DNA of 64,000 nucleotides from Toxoplasma gondii ME49 (GCF_000006565.2 NC_031480.1:2423975-2487974), one strand, 5' to 3'. Numbered from the stretch's first letter, positions 1 to 13,653 are shown. The notes: generated by a model from the sequence alone, not told the origin. Translations and numbers: made by a program.

Positions 1-802
1 GAGGCGGAAATCCCTCAGCCTGTTAACCGCGAGAAGGACTCTTCCATCTGGGACGCGGCAGGTCTCCCTCACTTCGCCTCTCAGAGTGACTCCGAGCGAC
101 GCGGAGGCGCGAAACCCTCAGACTCAGACTTCACATGGCTCGAAGACCATGACACAGAAGAAGCAAGTGAGACAGACGAGAGAGACGCAGAAGAGAGCTT
201 CTTCATGGGAGGTGCGACCCAACTCGTTCATCCCGGCGTCGGAGTGCAAGGCAAGGGCGCGTGCAGAGGAAGTAAGTGAGAAGCGAAGATTCCCTGAGCT
301 CCTGAATACGGAGCGTTGGGTCACATGCTGTTCGTGTAAACGGGTAAACCGTGCTAGGTCGCGAGGCCTCTTCTTCAGAGAGGCAGAAGGAGGTAAATCC
401 TTCCGTACGGTGTGTATGAACAGCGCAAGGGGACTGGAGGCATGTTCCCCACGCGCAGAGGTCCCCGATTCAAAACGCCGCTGGACGTGGAAAAGGCAGA
501 GACCAGACAGACAAAACGTTGATTTCCAGGCAGATCATCTTTTTCGCGCCTTCCAACTGGAAATCTTCAGAACGTTCGTCGACGACGTGCATGCACTAAC
601 CGCCTGTTGATGGGATGCAGCGCCCACGAAGAACAACTGCCGGTGTCAACACGCCGTCTCTGCTGCTGCTTGTGGTCGCAGGCGCTTCCTCGATGTCTCG
701 CTCCTGGCGTTTCGTCTTTATTCCTCTGGGCTCTGCGTGCATCTCCAAACCCCTGCCTTGTATAGATAGATAGATCTGTATATATATATATATACATATT
801 TG

Positions 803-835
<33 letters not shown>

Positions 836-3800
836 TTGCATATGTATGTATATATATTTAAACCGCCGACGATGAATGGCTTTGTCTGTATATCGGTCCT
901 GTTGACTTTTTTTTCTGCAAAAAGATGGTCGCAGGACCCCTTTGATTCAAGTTTCTGTGGCGTATTTCTTCTCCAGGGAACTACCTTTCTCACACTCTCC
1001 GCCTGGCGCACGAGCAGTCTTTCTTCTCGCTCTTCGCCAACACTCAGGGCATGGCCAAATACGAAGCCAGCGACGTGATCGGCGTAGATGGCAGCTTATA
1101 TACAGTAAGCCTGCTGTCATCCATGACCACAGTATACACAGTATATATATCTATATATATATATTTATACATGTACCTATATATATGTAAGTATCACATT
1201 TTAGGTAGATTTACTATATTTTCGAGTATAAAGGTATGCATGTATCAGGGTGTGCGTGCATCCGTAGGTTTGTAAACGGGTTTGCTTCGACTGCATATCT
1301 ATCTCTTCGAGTTCACAGAGACAACACACCTGGTGTTTATTTCGAGAAGCCAAGCGGAGAGAGAAAGGGGAAGTGGAGAGGCGAAAGGTGAAACGTTTCA
1401 GACGGCCAGCTTCCAAATTCGCGTCGGAAAATCCCTTTTCTTAGTCTGTGGAGAGCTCTTCGTAGGCGCCGAGTGATTACCGTTGTTAGATGTGAAGGAT
1501 CATCGTGCTGTATGGTTCGGTACGCGGAAAGGCTTCTTCTCGAGGCACAACCGCATGCAAGTAGTGGGCCGGAATCGTAGAGATTTCTCCAGAGGCGCAT
1601 GCCAGCGAAAGAGTGTGTGTTTAAGAGCTTTAAAGCGATTGTTTCAGATACTCATAATGATCTGCAGTCTCTTCTCAGCTGGAGCTTTCCAATCCGTGTG
1701 AACGTCGAACCTGGCCGACAGAACTGCTTCGACCCGCGGAATATAGAGAGGAGATTCAGGATGTAGGGGGAACCGCATGGCCGTGTTTCCTAGGGTGTGC
1801 AGAAAGAGAATGGTACCTCATGTAGCCTTGCTTTTTTTTTTCAGAATTACAGGTACCCTCTCCACCCTTGCTTCTCGTGTTCCGCTTCAGAGAGAAAGCG
1901 CCGAACTTGTTCGAACTTGTTCCCTCAATTATTTTGTGTCTTTCGTTTCTGCAGGTGTTTGACTCTTCATATGCGATCGGTCACACGAGTTACACGCTAC
2001 GTCCCTTCGATGATACGAACTACCTCATCGGCAATCCAGTGAGTCTTTTGCAAACTGGATTTCCGACCTCGTCTTGAGCGTCGAGGCTGAAGAGTAAATC
2101 ACGAGCTGTTTTCTCGCATGCACGCAGACGGGCTCGCCTGTCCGCTCGCGTGTGAACCGTTTTTTGCGTATCGCGTTCGTTGCACAACACAACGCAGCAG
2201 GTTGTTTCACCGCGTCAACTCCTTGCGTTGAAATTTTTGAGGTCTGAGAAGAGCAGACGGAATGTGTGTGCTCTTTTCCTTTTTTCCTTGCAGAAGCGAA
2301 CTGGAGATGAAGACTCGCAATGGGAAGCGATCACCTACGACGAAGTGGTGAGAACCGAATGTGTTTGTTCTGTGGCTGCTTCGCCGTTCTCGCGCCTTCT
2401 TTCCTCAGTCAAGAAAGAAATTTGTACGCCTACTCGCTCCTCCATGCCTGCGTAAAGACTTCGCTACCTCTGGACCAATGTGGAGAAAGGCGCCGTGAGA
2501 TTTCTTCGCGTCTCGCTTCTGCACTGATTTCTCTCAGGTCTTCATGGCGCATGCAGTTTGCATAGGGTTGCCAAATCGCTTATCTCGACTCTGTGTGTAC
2601 CCACCACGTCGGACGGTTCGCCGTTTTTCACTGTTGATTCAAACGCGCGTCGGAGTCTTTTCTTCTCTCGAAATCGACGTTTTCTCGTGCGTGCAATGCC
2701 GCAAGACGTTGGTGACTCAGTGGAGAGACTCCATATCGGGTGGTGTTCTCTGACGCGTCGTTCCGCGCGTCTGCAACGTGGAACTCCGTTTTCAAGTCCC
2801 GTACTCCGTCCACTTGGTTCCGTGACTGCTCGCTCGAACTTCTCCGCGCCTTCGCGGGAGAATAAACACATAGCGACCCTGCAGCCCCGAGTCTCCTGAT
2901 CGGTTGTCCCCCATAACTGGACTCTCACGTTCAGTATCCTACGATTGGACGGAGGATATCGGAACTTCGTGTTTGTACCCGGCTGGATTGGTGGCAGTTT
3001 GTCTTCTAGTTCTGTTTTCCATCCTTCGACAGGCTTCGTTCCCTTCTCACAAATAGCATTTGTGTCTGCATCTTTGAGGATCACACCGCTCGGTTTTCCC
3101 CCGTCACACCGTTCTCGTGAGCTGGGTCAGAACGCTCTTCAAAAGACAGTTCCATGTGGGTCCAGTGCAACTGACGAAAGTCTCTTCGCACATTCACTTC
3201 CTAGAACTTCCTTTTCTGTGGACATGTCCAGACAAAACGCTTTTTCATCGTTCGAGAAGCGATCGTGATGGAGGAGCACACCCCCTGGACGCCGACAACC
3301 ACTTCCAGCGCTGCCCCAAATGAGCAGAAAGAAGCTGCAGCAGCGCCTTCTCCGTCCAAGAAAGCAGGCAAAGTGCACAAGTCAAAGACAGCAAATCACG
3401 GAGGGAAAGACGAGGCAGAAGCGGCGCGAAGTGCAGAAGTTGAAACAAGGGGAGCGACAAAGAATGCTGGAAAACTGGAACATTACCACGCCGTGATCGA
3501 GGAAGTTGAAATTAGTGAAAAGTCCTACAAGGTCGTCCAAGCCTGCCGAACGGGTATGACGAGATGAAAATCCTGCAGAGACAAGAAGATCCTTGAGTCT
3601 CAAAGAACTCTCCTGGGACAGGAACCGGACGAGGGACACCGAAAAAAGGAGAGTCGGGAGCAGACTGGACGCAGATGAACTTGAGATAGAAGCCAACATG
3701 AAAAACAGACAGGATGAAGTATGAAAGCCGGAGAGGACGAAATATGGAATGAAGACAGGAAGAAAAAGGTGCAGCAGTAAGGCAAAGCAAGGTAAAGAGA

Positions 3801-6800
3801 GAGACTGAATGTCTGCTTCTGTCCAGGTAGACTTTCAAGATCTCATTCAGGAGTTTCAAATCGGAGAACATCCCCAGAAAACGGTTGTACACAGTCTCAC
3901 GGGGTGCGCCACGCATGCGTACGCAAGTTTTTGGTGAAGTAAATGCTCGCATCAGAGCTGTCTGTCTAGGGCGTCGCCCAAATACACAGAGTGATTTGAT
4001 GTCTCTACTGCGCATGCATATTTCGTCGTTTGGATTCTTTTTGGTGAGACACCGTGTGTGTGTGTCTGCAGAATTCAGCTTCTCCGCGCAAAACAAAGGG
4101 TTCGAGGTACGCTGTAATTTGCGTTGCGGAAATCCAGAGCTTCAAAGGAGACTCGAGGGATTCGAGGACCACAGAGCACGCCGCAGTTTCGTCGCTGGTT
4201 CTGCCTTTCGTGCTACCTTGCTGACGATTCACATTTTCGGCGGGGAGATCTCTTGAAAGTCTTCCACATGGCAACAGTGTATGTATAGTTCTGCCACTGG
4301 AGGGCTGCTTTCTCCTTTCTGTTCTCTCCGTACTCTCGGGCAATCTGGACTTAGGACGCCACTCAGGCGAAGACACCGTTCTGAAATTGCCTTGCGTGCG
4401 AGATTCGTTCTGCTTCTCCACAGGGCGTTATCAGCCTTCGCGACACCAACGGGAAGTTTTTTCTCCTCGGTAAGACCTCGATCTGGTTCACCGTCTGTCT
4501 CTCTCTCTCTCCATACATGTCGACGAAGACACAAGCAGTCACCTGTCAGCGCCGGTCTACGGTGTATGTCCAACCGTGTTGTCCTGGCCTCAGGATGAGA
4601 GAACGTTTTCACTGCGGGGTATGTTGTGGGCCTCGACTGCTTGCGCGAGGTGCACAGGGAATCGCAGTGCCTTCGAGTTAATTTACAGGAAATAAAATTG
4701 CAATTGGCTTCTCTGCAGCATGTCTCCGCCTCTGACGCAGGTCTATGCGAAGGCAACTACTGCAAGGGAGGCGCCAAGGGCAGAAAGCGAGGTGAGAAAG
4801 CATGTACACGCAACCGTGGCTTCGATTTGTCTGTTTTCTTCGATTCTCCGTCAACTTCTCGCGATGATGATGAAGGTCAAAGGTCTCACGTGGAGGCCTC
4901 CTCGAGCTTCTGGTGCGCTGGCGAGAGAGGAGAGTTCAAGTCTGTTGGTTTTCGTCTGCACGCGGGTGTCACTCACAGCGAATCAATGCAAACGGTGGAG
5001 GGGCAGCTGCAGTCACTGGAGGCCGGAGGGCGTTGCAGCGAAGAACGCAAAACGGCAAGATGAATTCAGATTTTAGCGAGCCGGCAAGATACCAGGTGTG
5101 TATAGGCTCGTAGATAAACCGACTGCTCTTCAGCAAAATATCAGAAGAGAAGGTGGATCCGACCAAAAAAACCGTTGAAGAGCTGAGCGAGTGAACGATG
5201 TCGCGGAGCTTGTTGAAATGCAGAGAACGAACCAGCGATATGTAGCTCTGTTTTGCGAATTTCCTTCTCTCTCTTCTCGACTTGGTCAGGCAATGGGCGT
5301 CTTGTGCTGATGGAGAAAGTCGAAGCGGCCGGCACGGGCGAGCAATGCATCTGGACAACGGTTAGAGTGAGTTTTTCGCTTTTATCTGGCGCAGTCGTTT
5401 TTCTCGCCAAGCGTCTTTCTCTCGGAGGATTTGTGTTCAACTCTGGCTGCACTGCGTCTAGCTCACTACGGTGTGCGGCCCACGATAGGAAAAAGAAGGC
5501 GTGACGTCCGTCTGGCCATCTAATGTAGCATTCTCGGTTAGAGATGTTCGCCGGTGGCCTCCGAGTTACACCACCAGGATAAGATCATAAACGTCATGGT
5601 ATTCTGATAAGCTCGAGTGTGAACTTCCGCACAAAGAGTGCACTCCAGAGCTCGTCTAACTCTCTGACAGACCTGTTTTCCTTCCTGTGTGGGTCGGGAT
5701 TGTCTCTAAGACCATGCGCGCACGGTGTCAGGAATGGACAACGTGTACATCTTTGGATTCTCTTGTCTGTTCTAATTCACCTGAGTCGATGATGGAGTAA
5801 CTGGAGTCATCCATTTCTATCCAGGCCAAAGGAACTGTTTTCTTTGTTCTGAGACTTGTCCTCGTCTCAGAGCCAGAATAGGAATCCTTTGTTTACACCT
5901 GATACCGTGGCATTTAGCAGCAAACGTTTCCTTGGGCGATTCTGTGTTTTCGTAGTGCTTGGTTTACGTCTGGTGTCATTGCGGGAGCATCCCGTTATAC
6001 AGTCGACGGTCTCATCCGTTCACAGTGGCATTCCTTCTCCCCTGTGTTCTGTAACGGTGGTATCAAGCGTGTACTCGAGAGCCAAGGCAAAGTTTCTTTT
6101 TTTTGGACTCTCAGACTCGTGAGCAATCCAGATATAGGGCGTTCAGAGAAGGCATAGCTGTCTCTTGAGTGGGAAGGCTGTAGGTTTTACGGAGGGGCTG
6201 GCAAAGGACCAAGCAGAGAACGGCCGAAGCGAGATCCCATGTTCCGCAGAATATACTGGGATTCCTAGGCTTCCGTCAACGGCAGTTGTGTGGAGAGTGT
6301 GTCACTCGAGGTGGATTTCTGGTTTCGATTGCGAAGGGATTTGTTGCCCGAATGCAAATTTCTTGGAGAAAAACCGCAGCCAGGCCTCGAAGCGGTGGTT
6401 CATATGTTCCTTAGAAGTCGGAATTCAATTGTGCATGCGTCCATGTCGGTGTAAATTTGCCCATTATCTTCTCCTGTTGTGGTGGGAAGAGCGTCAAAAC
6501 AAAGTGTGTAGCGAGGCGTCCTTATCCCGACGGCGCAGGCTTGGGTTGCCGACTTCCTTGCAGGTTCTCCACCTGCCGCGAGAAGTCGCCTTCACGGACT
6601 ACTCGTCCATCGCCGTTCGAGGAAGCCACGTGGCCATCACCTCTCAAGAAGACTCGGTCGTGTGGCTAGGGAAGTTCAACATGCCCGAAGATAAGCCGAA
6701 TCACTCAGACGGGGGCACGGGGGTTGAAGCCTCGGTCGACGCGCCCAAGATGCTCCTGACAGATCCAGCAGCTCTCGAAGTCGTTCCAGGTAATCTTGTT

Positions 6801-8174
6801 CGCGTCCAAACCTTCGCGCGTCCTCGGTGTATCCAGTTGCGCCTCTTCGCCTTTCGAGCCGATTTCGAGGTCTACTCCATCCTCTGGATGCTTCCGAGTT
6901 TAGCGGGGGTGGCGCTTTTGCCGGGCCGTCCAAGTAGAGTTCCGGGTCTTTTGTTTCTCCGTTTGCATGCATGTGTAGATGGAGGAGGCGAGGATGGCGC
7001 AGTTTTTACGATGTGTGAAGGCTCTGCAGTGTTCGTCCAGTTCTGGCTCTTACGCGACACTCGGGGAACAGTGAATTTCGGGTATTTCTACGGGTGCATG
7101 CACCAGGAGAAAGGAGCGCATAATGCGGGGGACCTTGTACGTAGCTGAGAAAGAGGGGGGTTCCTCCACAGCGTTCGTCCGGACTGCCACAAGGGATGGT
7201 AGCCGAGTTCTGTCATGGAACTGTGAAGACGTACGTGAAAAGAGTTTCGTACCTTCGTCCTCTCTCTCTCTGTGTGCAAGAGGATGTACATGCACAGCCT
7301 CACATGCGTGTGCAGTGAAAGGCACCCTTGACGCGCGGGACTGTCCAGTGGGTTCGCCTGCGGTGGAGAGTCAAGAAAAGGAGAGACGAAGACTCGTTGA
7401 CTCTGAGGAAATTTGTGAGTCAGCGTTGCTGGTATAGGGAGGCGGAGAAAAGTTCGGGGACACAAAGCTTCTTTCCACCCTGTATTTCCTCAGGCGGCCA
7501 AGTGCTGAACTTTCCTCGAGATGAACAGTGCAACATCATCTACTGCAACATCGAAGGCATTGCGTTCGCCGGCAGATTGCTTGTCACAGGTGGGTCGTGA
7601 GAACCGCCCGCAGTTCTAAAACTTGAACTCTGGAATGAGGTGCCCTTTCGGTGCCTTCGGGGATTCGCGTCCGCGACAGATACTTGAGTGTTCACGTCAA
7701 GCTCGAGCTCAAGAAACGAAACCCAGTTTCCGAAGACAAATTCGGTTTCCGTGTGCTGGCATCGTCGTGGCATCTATAGATCGTGTACACAGATAAAGAT
7801 CAACATGTGCGTAGCAGAAGCTGCAAATCGATATAGATAGAGCTGAATAGAGATAACGATATACACATGGATTGCTCGAATACCTAAATATAGACAGACC
7901 GAGCTCCTTTTAGATAGATCTAGATAGGAGCATGCATGCATGCACTCATACATATCGTTTCAGGCCGGCTTCGCTGGAAATAAGATGAACCCTCGTGTGT
8001 GTTGATGATGCCATGTGTGTGCTTATGTATAAGATGTGAGTAACAAATTCCGGTTTTGTTTTCTGTTGTTGTTTTTCAGTTGCGGACAAGGTGAAAGCCT
8101 GGCAAGACCCTCGGTGCATGGCGACGGACCAGCGGGTGCATGCGTTTGTGTTGCCTCCGAACTTCAAATACTGA
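1..8174 (+). CDS. Conserved hypothetical protein, beta-propeller-like (5' end outside window)
   Basis: Twelve exons carry the last 492 codons of a gene that begins left of the window: 1-271, 977-1104, 1955-2038, 2294-2347, 3232-3553, 4072-4106, 4424-4469, 4741-4791, 5290-5360, 6564-6789, 7494-7589 and 8080-8174 (TGA). Every junction has GT and AG ends and keeps phase. The first exon is acidic (Asp/Glu/Ser-rich); exon 5 carries a Lys/Ala/Glu-rich low-complexity linker. The rest is globular, with repeated strand-type blocks such as TKRFFIVREAIV, NKGFEGVISLRDTNGKFFLL, NIEGIAFAGRLLVTVADK and a closing HAFVLPP. The 'EG-hydrophobic' blocks resemble SdiA-regulated or phytase-like beta-propellers; that is an inference from pattern, not an identified family. 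No signal peptide can be judged because the N terminus is missing. No catalytic residues are recognised. The gene structure is solid; the function is unknown. Confidence 0.8.
779..838. repeat. (TA)n microsatellite in intron
   Basis: An AT-dinucleotide tract with two short interruptions lies inside the first complete intron of the gene at 1-8174. A second, shorter one lies at about 1141-1188 in the next intron. They explain the artefactual Tyr/Ile-rich reading frames here. Confidence 0.9.
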
Positions 8175-11100
8175 TTTAACTGTTTTGATTTCTAGAAGCG
8201 AAGCAATTCTTGCACTTCTTCAGTATTTGCCGTAAACGCGAACGGAGCCGCCTTTTTACTGAACGAACGAGAGGTTTTTTTAGAGAGCACTATGGCAAGC
8301 AATGCTTTTATGTAGTGTTCCTGGCAAAGTCCTTCGGGGGTTCTGAGGTAGAGAGGCGGGTGTCGCACCCGATAGGCTTTCTGTTGTGTTTTATTTTCTC
8401 ATGCAGTTAGACGGGCAGAACGCGGCCTGGCAGCTAGTCTTCTGTCTCAGCGAACGCTTTAGAAAGCACACAAAAACCGGGGCGTGATTTATGTGTGCTA
8501 AAGGGCGTGCTCTTCGCTTGAGCTATTGCGATTGGTACTCAGCGCCAGGAGCACTTGGTAGCGGTCTCCGTCGGATGGCAGGTTTTCGTCAAGGGGAGCA
8601 ACTTCCCCTTTTCTGAATTGCTTTGAAGCGGCAATCTGTACGTTTTTTAGTTCCTCTCACAGCGAGAGAAACAGATGTGTGTGCAGTAAGGACTTCGTGA
8701 GCCACGCGTACCCACCCGGTGGTTGTTTGAAAACAAGTCACGGGTGTGTCTTTCTAGAGTCACACCGTTGTTTCCACCGTACGACGATTGCATGCGGTAC
8801 TATGTTTTTTTACCGTTAATGAGGGTAGACGAAAAAATGGCTGTAAAGAGTTTGTGGAACGCTTGCCATTCGAAGTCCAACTCAGGAAACGCTCGAGTCC
8901 TTGACCACGGTGACTGTTGCTGTTGATTTGGACACTTGTGCTGAAGCGCAAACTCGCGTTGCTCCACATTAACTGGAATCCAGACGACCCTACGGCTGAA
9001 GTGAACAGTGAATCAAATCTACCGCAGCACACCAGGGCTAGACAGCTTGGACAAAAACCACGCATGCACTGCATTCGGACAAGGCTCACGAGAGTCTCAG
9101 ATGGATTCACACCCGTTGTTCCCAGTCGTTCGACTGTTGAAGGTTTTAGGGGACAAAAGTGTCGTTGAATCTCGGAGGTAACGTGGCAGTCGATCGCCAG
9201 TGAAATGAGGAATCATGTACAGAATTCGGGTCCATGAATCTTCATGGTCGCCGTAAGTTGTGTATCGCATCGTCCTACATCGGCTGCCACGAAGGGAAAG
9301 CGAAGGATGAGTGCACTGTGATTTTTGTGTGTCAACCTAAATTTCGCCTTTTCAACATCAATGTAAAAACAGTCATTCAAACAGAGACTCTTCTTTCTCG
9401 TGATGCATTATTTGTTACCTGTTACGCTGCAATCGCTGACCGTTGATGTAAACATGCAAGCATAGCTCTGTTGCTTTCGTTATTCATGGATCTCGACAGT
9501 GCGGTCATTTGATGTGACCCTGGGCATTCAATTAGGTGTATTTTACCGAAGAAATGGCGGCTCTATTCCACAGTGGCACACCGTAACCACACAACTTTAT
9601 ATGTGGCAAAATGAAAGACTTCCCGTTCTGGTGCGACTACCACACCCGGTGAATTGACCCAAGAACTCATAAGAATCTCTCCGTTTCCGATGGCCCGTCA
9701 AGCGGCGAGAATTCTTGAAAAGGAGTCGTTGATTTCTATTTGGAGGAAGAATTCAAGAGCGAGACGTCGCTATCGTTGTGTCTTTGTATGACGACCATTT
9801 GGCGCCATAGCACCATCGAGATGTCGCTGTCAACGAAAAGTTCTCTCATGAAGACTCTGCCATGGAAGGTGGTCTGGGGGAACGTTCGCGCAGTTCCTGT
9901 TTCGGAAGACACGAGAAAACAGGGTGTGCCGCTTTCCTCAAAAGGTCAATACCGGTAACATTTTCTAGATGAGATACCGCTTACGGTCTGAGAAGAAGAT
10001 ACTCTTGCTGGAGGTGAAACGACGGCGGTACGCTTGAAACAGCAAGGTTGTATGGTCTTTATTTTTTGTTGGCGCAAGTGGCAGGGTCAGCTCCAACTCT
10101 GTCTTTCCTTTCCGTCTCAGGGGATGCAAAACCAAACATAGAGCTACTGAAGTAGTGGGATTCCTGAGTTTCTATCAACTCCCTTTTTCTCAGATAACAA
10201 CTGATGGTAGCGTCCCTGTTACACAAGATAAATTAGAGTTCCTATACTTATATTAACTGTCTTTTTCTGGAGAGTGTATCCTGCGAGCTGGACTACTGGT
10301 GGAAGCCTGGAAGGTCTTTGATTACCGGATCGAAGTATTACGAATACTGCGCATGACTACGCCTTCTAAGCAGACATAAACTCTCAGCCGTCCATAGCAG
10401 TCCAGTGGGGGTTCGGCGTACAGCACACGGAAGTTTGCTGTCTGTATCTCACAACTGGAGTCACATTTCGTACCTAGGAATTACCGTGTCTCTGTTCAAG
10501 TTAACTTATACCAATGCGAACGCATCATGCCCAACACACAGCGACAAACACCGTGACGTTGTGCTTCTGCAGGTCCCAGCCGCCTTCCCCGAGTTAGGGA
10601 GAACCCCGTCGCACGAGCCGCATTTCTCGAACCTCTCGAAGACCGAAGAAAATTTGCTCTGTGGCAAATCATTTCTGACGCAGCTTTTTTCGGCTATAGG
10701 TGGTCCTTCTGGAACAGGGTGGGATCGCTTCTACGAGTCCCCCGTTTTACATCGCTTAGTCGTGTGCGTACTTCCCTCTGGTGTCACTGCGAGTAGGACT
10801 GGGTACACACGTGACGCAAATCAGTGATCTTGTCATTGCCTTCTGTTTTCCTCTTAAGTGAGAAGCACATTGCCGGAAGAACCCACATAAACTGTGTTTC
10901 GTTACACTAAGTATGCCGATGGAGAATGTCACCGTGATGCGGCACTGTTGTATTCTTCGAGCCGACGTTCACTTTGGCTTAGCCATTTCTCCAGTGCCGT
11001 TCAAACATGAAGAAAAATCAAATGATATCAGTTCCTCTTTCACCATTAAACTCTATCCTCTGCATTTCGTACCACCAAAAGTGCATAACGTGTCTGCCCA

Positions 11101-11568
11101 TGCAGTACGCGAAAAGCACAAGCGACCTGGTGACAACCGTGGTGCGCCTGCATAGGCGGATGCCTGCACACGCGCTTCGTCAAAGAAAGCACGCAATGCA
11201 GGAACCCAAAAGCTGACAATAGGTAAACTAAACAGCGCCGTGTATCTTTTGTCTCCAGTTGCGGGTCTTTCGCCGGTTTTATCCGTTCTCAATCTTGTCA
11301 TTGACCGTGCGAGTGCGGTTCGACACCCCGTGGAGTTTTTTTTTGAACGATTGAGACTGAAGGGTTTGAGTCCTAACACTAGACCGTGGTCAGCAAAAGA
11401 AGGCGAAGAGCGAGGAAAACGGTAGAAAGAGATTACCAGAGAAACAGCGACGTCCGGCCGTCCGCATCACACCGTGTTCTCAGGGTGGACTGAACAGCCA
11501 GGGGGCGTCCGCGTCCTCTCCATTGCGTTTACCGCGACCACCCGTGAAACCCTCACACGTTTGCTTCT
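8175..11568. other. Intergenic region, no gene seen
   Basis: This lies between the stop codon of the propeller-like gene and the stop codon of RPS27A, so the two flanking genes converge. It should contain both 3' UTRs. Reading frames are short, lack paired splice signals and show no recognisable family. I see no RNA gene or repeat array. Confidence 0.55.
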
Positions 11569-13653
11569 TCACTCCTCAGCATTGAGGATGTAGGTGAGAC
11601 CGCAGCGCCCGCAGTATGTGCGGTTCTTGTGCGCAGCCATGAAGACACCTGCGCCGCAGGTCTCACGGGGGCACTCCTTGCGCAGACGAGTCACCTTGTC
11701 GTTGCCGTCGACTTTGTAGAACTTCAACACCGCGAGCTTGACCTTCTTCTTCTTGTGCTTTTGCTTCTTGGGTTTGGTGTACGTCTTCTTCTTGCGCTTC
11801 TTGCCAGCACCCAGCAACTCGAGAGACTGGTACAGGGTGCACTCCTGCGGCGCACGACACAAACGGAGACACAGCGATCACGTGGAGTCAGGCACGACGA
11901 GCGACGAAAGGCACACAAAAACGCACGAGAGAAGTCGGCAAAGAAACACAGGAACGTGACACAACGCTGATTTTTACGCCAAAAGAAGGCTTCTCTCCAC
12001 GCATGTCCAACGGTCACACACAGTCGAAACATGCAGCAGGAGCAGAAATGGCAAACAGGGAGCTGCCCAACACACCAGAAAAAACGTATGGGCCTCGGAC
12101 AGAGAGGCCAACCGATAGACTCAGTTCCACGAAAAAGCAACAGTCGAAACGCGACAAGTCGAAGGGAGGCGAATCAGCATCCACTTTAGCGAAAAAGAAA
12201 GTCTCCTCACACGGAGTCGGATGTCCCTATCTGTTGTCATCACAACGCACTCCCTTCTACCTGTTCGCCCCCCACTAAAAAGCGGTGCACGACAGACAGC
12301 CGAAGAAAGTCTCGAAAAAACGCAGACCTCTACACACCGCATGAAATCAACAAACGTACGCATTCAAACAAACACACTACAACGCATTCACGTCGCACAA
12401 ATATACACACATACACGCATATATATATATATATATATATATAGATAGATAGATAGATACACACACACACTCTCTCTATTTATATATATACATATGCGAG
12501 CACGTGATACGAGAGGAAGGGCCATTCAGTTCGGTAGTTTTTCGATTGGAGATGATTAAACTTACCTCCTCGACGCCGAGCTCGCCGAGAGTCTCGTCGT
12601 CCTCCAAAGCATGGAGACCGAAGCACAGGCGCTGGTCATCCGCCTCAATGCCTGCATAGACGTGAGCGAAACCGGAACAGATGTAGATATCGCGTTTGTC
12701 TTTACACTCGACGTATGGCACAGATAGGAACCATTCAAGGAAGAGAGTAAGTGTGTCTCTGTGCGTCGAAGTCGAACTCGGTTAGATTTGTTTTTGACGC
12801 GCTCAGGCACTCATGCATTGGACATCTTGGGGTCGACACAACGCCACACCGTCGGCGCCAGACCCGAGGCAGACGACGACGAGTCATGTCTTGTTACAGA
12901 CACTTGATTGCATAGGAGCTACACTGATGAATGCATCCGCATAAATGAACAATAAATTCCTTGAGACTTCAATGAAACTCCCCTCTCCACCAGGTCGGCA
13001 CCGAGCATGAGCTCCAAACAAGGCTCTGGCGCTGCTGAAGTGGTGTTGCGCGAAGAAGAGACTCCACGTGGTTGCGCATAAGAGAGAGAAGACATTGGAT
13101 TCATTTCGACTGGAAACACACATGTTTTCGACGTTTCGTCCGTGCGTTTGAGCACCGCAGCCAGCTGCGTGCATGCCCTCCCGCAGGATCGCGGCCGCGA
13201 GGCCCACACGCAAAAAAAGAACTGGAGAAAAGTCCGTCCTTTGCGAGGGAACTCAACAGCGAGTCCCGCAACCTACAGCGTCCGGGACAGGTTTCTATAA
13301 AACAAAGACGGACAGTACCGCGACGTTTCTGCTGTTCAACGAAGTTTGTGGGGGGAGAGCGCCCAGGTGCGACCCAGGGGTTGGTGTGTTTTCGAATGAA
13401 GAGGCGAAAAAGGAAGAATTCAAACAAATTTGTTGTCGCCGACACGCCCGCTGGTTCCGGTTCGTTTGCAGAGCACAGAGAGAGAGAGCAGGAAGAAAAA
13501 GAGGGAAAAAGAACTCAGAGAACCTCCCGGATTTGACCTTCGTCGCCTACCTTGGCGGGCCTGAAGCTGCTCCTTCACATCACGGATGGTCGAGGTCGGA
13601 GCGACCTCGAGGGCGAGGGTGTCGCCGCCGACAGAGAGGACAAAGATTTGCAT
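11569..13653 (-). CDS. RPS27A: Degenerate ubiquitin / 40S ribosomal protein eS31 (S27a) fusion
   Basis: Three exons (13653-13551, 12651-12566, 11844-11569) give a 154-residue protein with all phases consistent. Residues 1-77 align along the whole ubiquitin fold (start MQIFV; LEDDETL in place of LEDGRTL). From residue 78 comes the basic eS31 tail ([20 protein letters not shown]) and a C4 zinc finger (CPRETC and CGRC). eS31 is a small-subunit protein usually released from an N-terminal ubiquitin by deubiquitinases. Here the ubiquitin part has diverged: the position of Ile44 is Cys, Lys48 is His, Lys63 is Glu, and the C-terminal LRLRGG reads LELLGAG. Only Lys27 of the seven lysines remains. It probably acts as a folding or processing partner rather than a source of ubiquitin. 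A TRP-1-like promoter element lies about 230 bases upstream of the ATG. Confidence 0.93.
12419..12475. repeat. Compound microsatellite (TA)n-(GATA)n-(CA)n
   Basis: About 24 bases of AT dinucleotides are followed by GATA repeats, then CA and CT dinucleotides, all within the second intron of RPS27A. Confidence 0.85.

Noticed and set aside
3829..3940. Possible extra exon of the gene at 1-8174 after a CAG acceptor
   Set aside because: Entering it from the 3553 donor gives an Arg/Ser-rich frame that soon stops, while joining 3553 directly to 4072 keeps phase and gives a natural sequence.
6165..7148. 327-codon plus-strand frame read as one protein
   Set aside because: Only 6564-6789 is coding (an exon with in-phase neighbours). 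The rest reads through both flanking introns.
10405..10827. 140-codon plus-strand frame in the 8.2-11.6 kb gap
   Set aside because: No recognisable protein character and no neighbours in phase. It lies in the convergent intergenic region.
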